From: Microcystis aeruginosa W13-11 | GTDB lineage: Bacteria > Cyanobacteriota > Cyanobacteriia > Cyanobacteriales > Microcystaceae | Direction of reading: 5' to 3' | DNA: 7,237 nucleotides | NCBI GenBank assembly: GCA_009995705.1 | Contig: JAADBR010000169.1 | Coordinates: forward strand, 1-7,237 | Part shown: positions 6,390 to 7,237 of the stretch, piece after piece | How the letters are laid out: the number at the start of each line of letters is the position of its first letter | Position numbering within the stretch: the stretch's first letter is position 1 | Notes under the pieces: generated by a model | The model's database searches: none | The model's input: only the letters and a program-made list of their open reading frames with translations | Told to the model about the DNA's origin: nothing | Translations under genes and position numbers: made by a program

Positions 6390-7131
6390 TTAATATCCAT
6401 CGAATAAACTTAATTGTAGAGGTGTAAATCTTGCAGGTTTCTCAAGATCATAATTAGCAATAAATACCTCCTTGCCCTTGCGTCTTTGACTCTGATAACT
6501 ATGTTCTAATTTCAACCCATTTTTTTTGATCATCAGTTCGATTAATCGTGTAATTCCATTCATTATATTGTAAAGAAATACACCAATCATACATTTCTCT
6601 AATTTCGGAGCAATTATCATAAGTCAAAAGAAATTTAAATCGATGTTGATGTTTTTTCAACGTCTTACATAACCTTTCATGATCTTCTAGACTGAAGAAG
6701 CAGGAATAGAATTTATTTTGATCTGCTTGAAAGTAAGGAGGATCGACAAATAAAAAGTAATCATCGGGTAATTGATTGATTAAATCTTCAAAATCTAAAC
6801 AAGATAAATTGACATTTTGCAGTTTTTCCGAAGTGGTTTTTAGGTGAGAAGGCCAGTTTTCAGGACGCATAGAATACTTATCACCATAGCCCCAATAACA
6901 ATTTTCAAGTTTCATAATTCCTGAGTAGGAAGTTCTATTTAGATAATACCAACGCATGGCTCTTTCTAGGTCATTGGCTGGTTGAAATTCATTTTTATAA
7001 TAATTGTGTAATTCTTTGGTAGCGTTTAGATCTTTTAATAATTCAATTAGACTATCAAGATGATCTTTGATATGTCGATAACAGTTCATTAATTCCTCAT
7101 CTTTGTCATTGAGAATATTCTCTGCCAGCAA
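6390..7131 (-). pseudogene. Dam-family (D12 class) adenine-N6 DNA methyltransferase, truncated and frameshifted
   Basis: The minus-strand frame from 7131 to 6499 (210 codons to its stop) matches the middle and C-terminal parts of Dam-like DNA adenine methyltransferases. These transfer methyl from S-adenosylmethionine to adenine N6 in a short target. Visible are ERAMRWYYLNRTSYSG (56-71), the catalytic DPPY at 130-133 (Asp codon 6744-6742) and the LTYDNCSEIREMY block at 169-181. Two lesions are evident. First, the family's N-terminal motifs (RWxGGK and the SAM-binding FxGxG) should precede LNDKDEELMNCY, but the DNA upstream does not encode them, so about 50-60 residues are missing and TTG 7131 is only a formal start. 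Second, an A8 run (plus-strand T at 6520-6527) shifts the frame after DDQK. With one A fewer it continues NGLKLEHSYQSQRRKGKEVF and ends PLQLSLFDGY, stop at 6390. It probably lacks activity and was likely the modification half of a restriction system. Confidence 0.82.
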
Positions 7132-7158
7132 TTCTCATTTTGAAAACAAAAGAAGATA

Positions 7159-7185
7159 AAGTTCTCTTGTTCACATAGAGAACTT
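7159..7185 (-). terminator. dyad, possible minus-strand terminator
   Basis: AAGTTCTC (7159-7166) and GAGAACTT (7178-7185) are perfect 8-base complements around an 11-base spacer. Read on the minus strand, the stem is followed by the T-rich TATCTTCTTTTGTTTT. It lies just after a stop codon of a minus-strand frame entering from the edge, so a terminator is plausible. An operator for the methyltransferase gene is the alternative. The stem is only moderately GC-rich. Confidence 0.4.
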
Positions 7186-7196
7186 CTGTCTAATTA

Positions 7197-7237
7197 TCAT
7201 TTTTTTTCAAGATAATCATCATAATTAGCTTCAAGAG
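7197..7237 (-). CDS. possible C-terminal end of a minus-strand gene entering from the edge
   Basis: The minus strand reads LEANYDDYLEKK and then TGA at 7199-7197. The charged ending looks like a natural protein terminus, and the dyad at 7159-7185 follows shortly after. Twelve codons are too few to identify a family or even prove coding. This is a tentative partial gene extending past the right edge. Confidence 0.25.
   Translation of the reverse strand, partial: LEANYDDYLEKK

Noticed and set aside
1..7237. CRISPR array, tRNA, rRNA or riboswitch
   Set aside because: I saw no regularly spaced repeats, cloverleaf-like arms with a tRNA tail, or conserved rRNA blocks.

Overview
The window looks like a piece of a cyanobacterial chromosome, most likely a Microcystis-type genome. 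AcpP, FabF and transketolase all read like Synechocystis/Microcystis orthologues. Two copies of the cyanobacterial HIP1 octamer GCGATCGC sit in the core genes (2261-2268 and 3216-3223), and the flanks are AT-rich and littered with decayed transposases. The genus is an inference; the phylum is well supported.

Layout. Positions 1-583 are insertion-sequence debris on the minus strand. A short IS607-family TnpA start, with about 60 bases of its upstream end, abuts the N-terminal part of a second, DDE-type transposase. The junction lies near a GG dinucleotide, as expected for IS607 targeting. Positions 584-854 are the leader of acpP and contain a perfect 8-bp hairpin. Positions 855-4523 hold three co-directional housekeeping genes: acpP (acyl carrier protein), fabF (beta-ketoacyl-ACP synthase II) and tkt (transketolase). 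A weak attenuator-like hairpin lies between acpP and fabF, none is evident between fabF and tkt, and a strong intrinsic terminator follows tkt (4543-4570). AcpP and FabF work together in fatty-acid elongation. Transketolase serves the Calvin cycle and the pentose phosphate pathway.

Positions 4663-5926 are visibly more AT-rich and hold a compact two-gene cassette. An 18-bp imperfect palindrome lies just upstream of a 255-residue protein of unrecognised family. The next gene starts at TTG inside the stop codon of the first, behind a strong Shine-Dalgarno sequence, and encodes a PIN-domain ribonuclease with its acidic residues in place. The arrangement is that of a toxin-antitoxin operon, but the upstream partner is too large to be an ordinary VapB and its second half looks like a beta-rich, OB-like domain. 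It is the best candidate here for a poorly described system.

Positions 5905-7237 are a graveyard of two convergent genes. On the plus strand an unrecognised gene is broken by a one-base loss in a T run and by an in-frame TAG. On the minus strand a Dam-family (D12 class) adenine-N6 methyltransferase keeps its DPPY catalytic motif but lacks the SAM-binding N-terminus and carries a frameshift at an A8 tract. Together they may be the remains of a restriction-modification system. The last bases hold a dyad that could terminate a minus-strand gene whose final codons enter from beyond the window.
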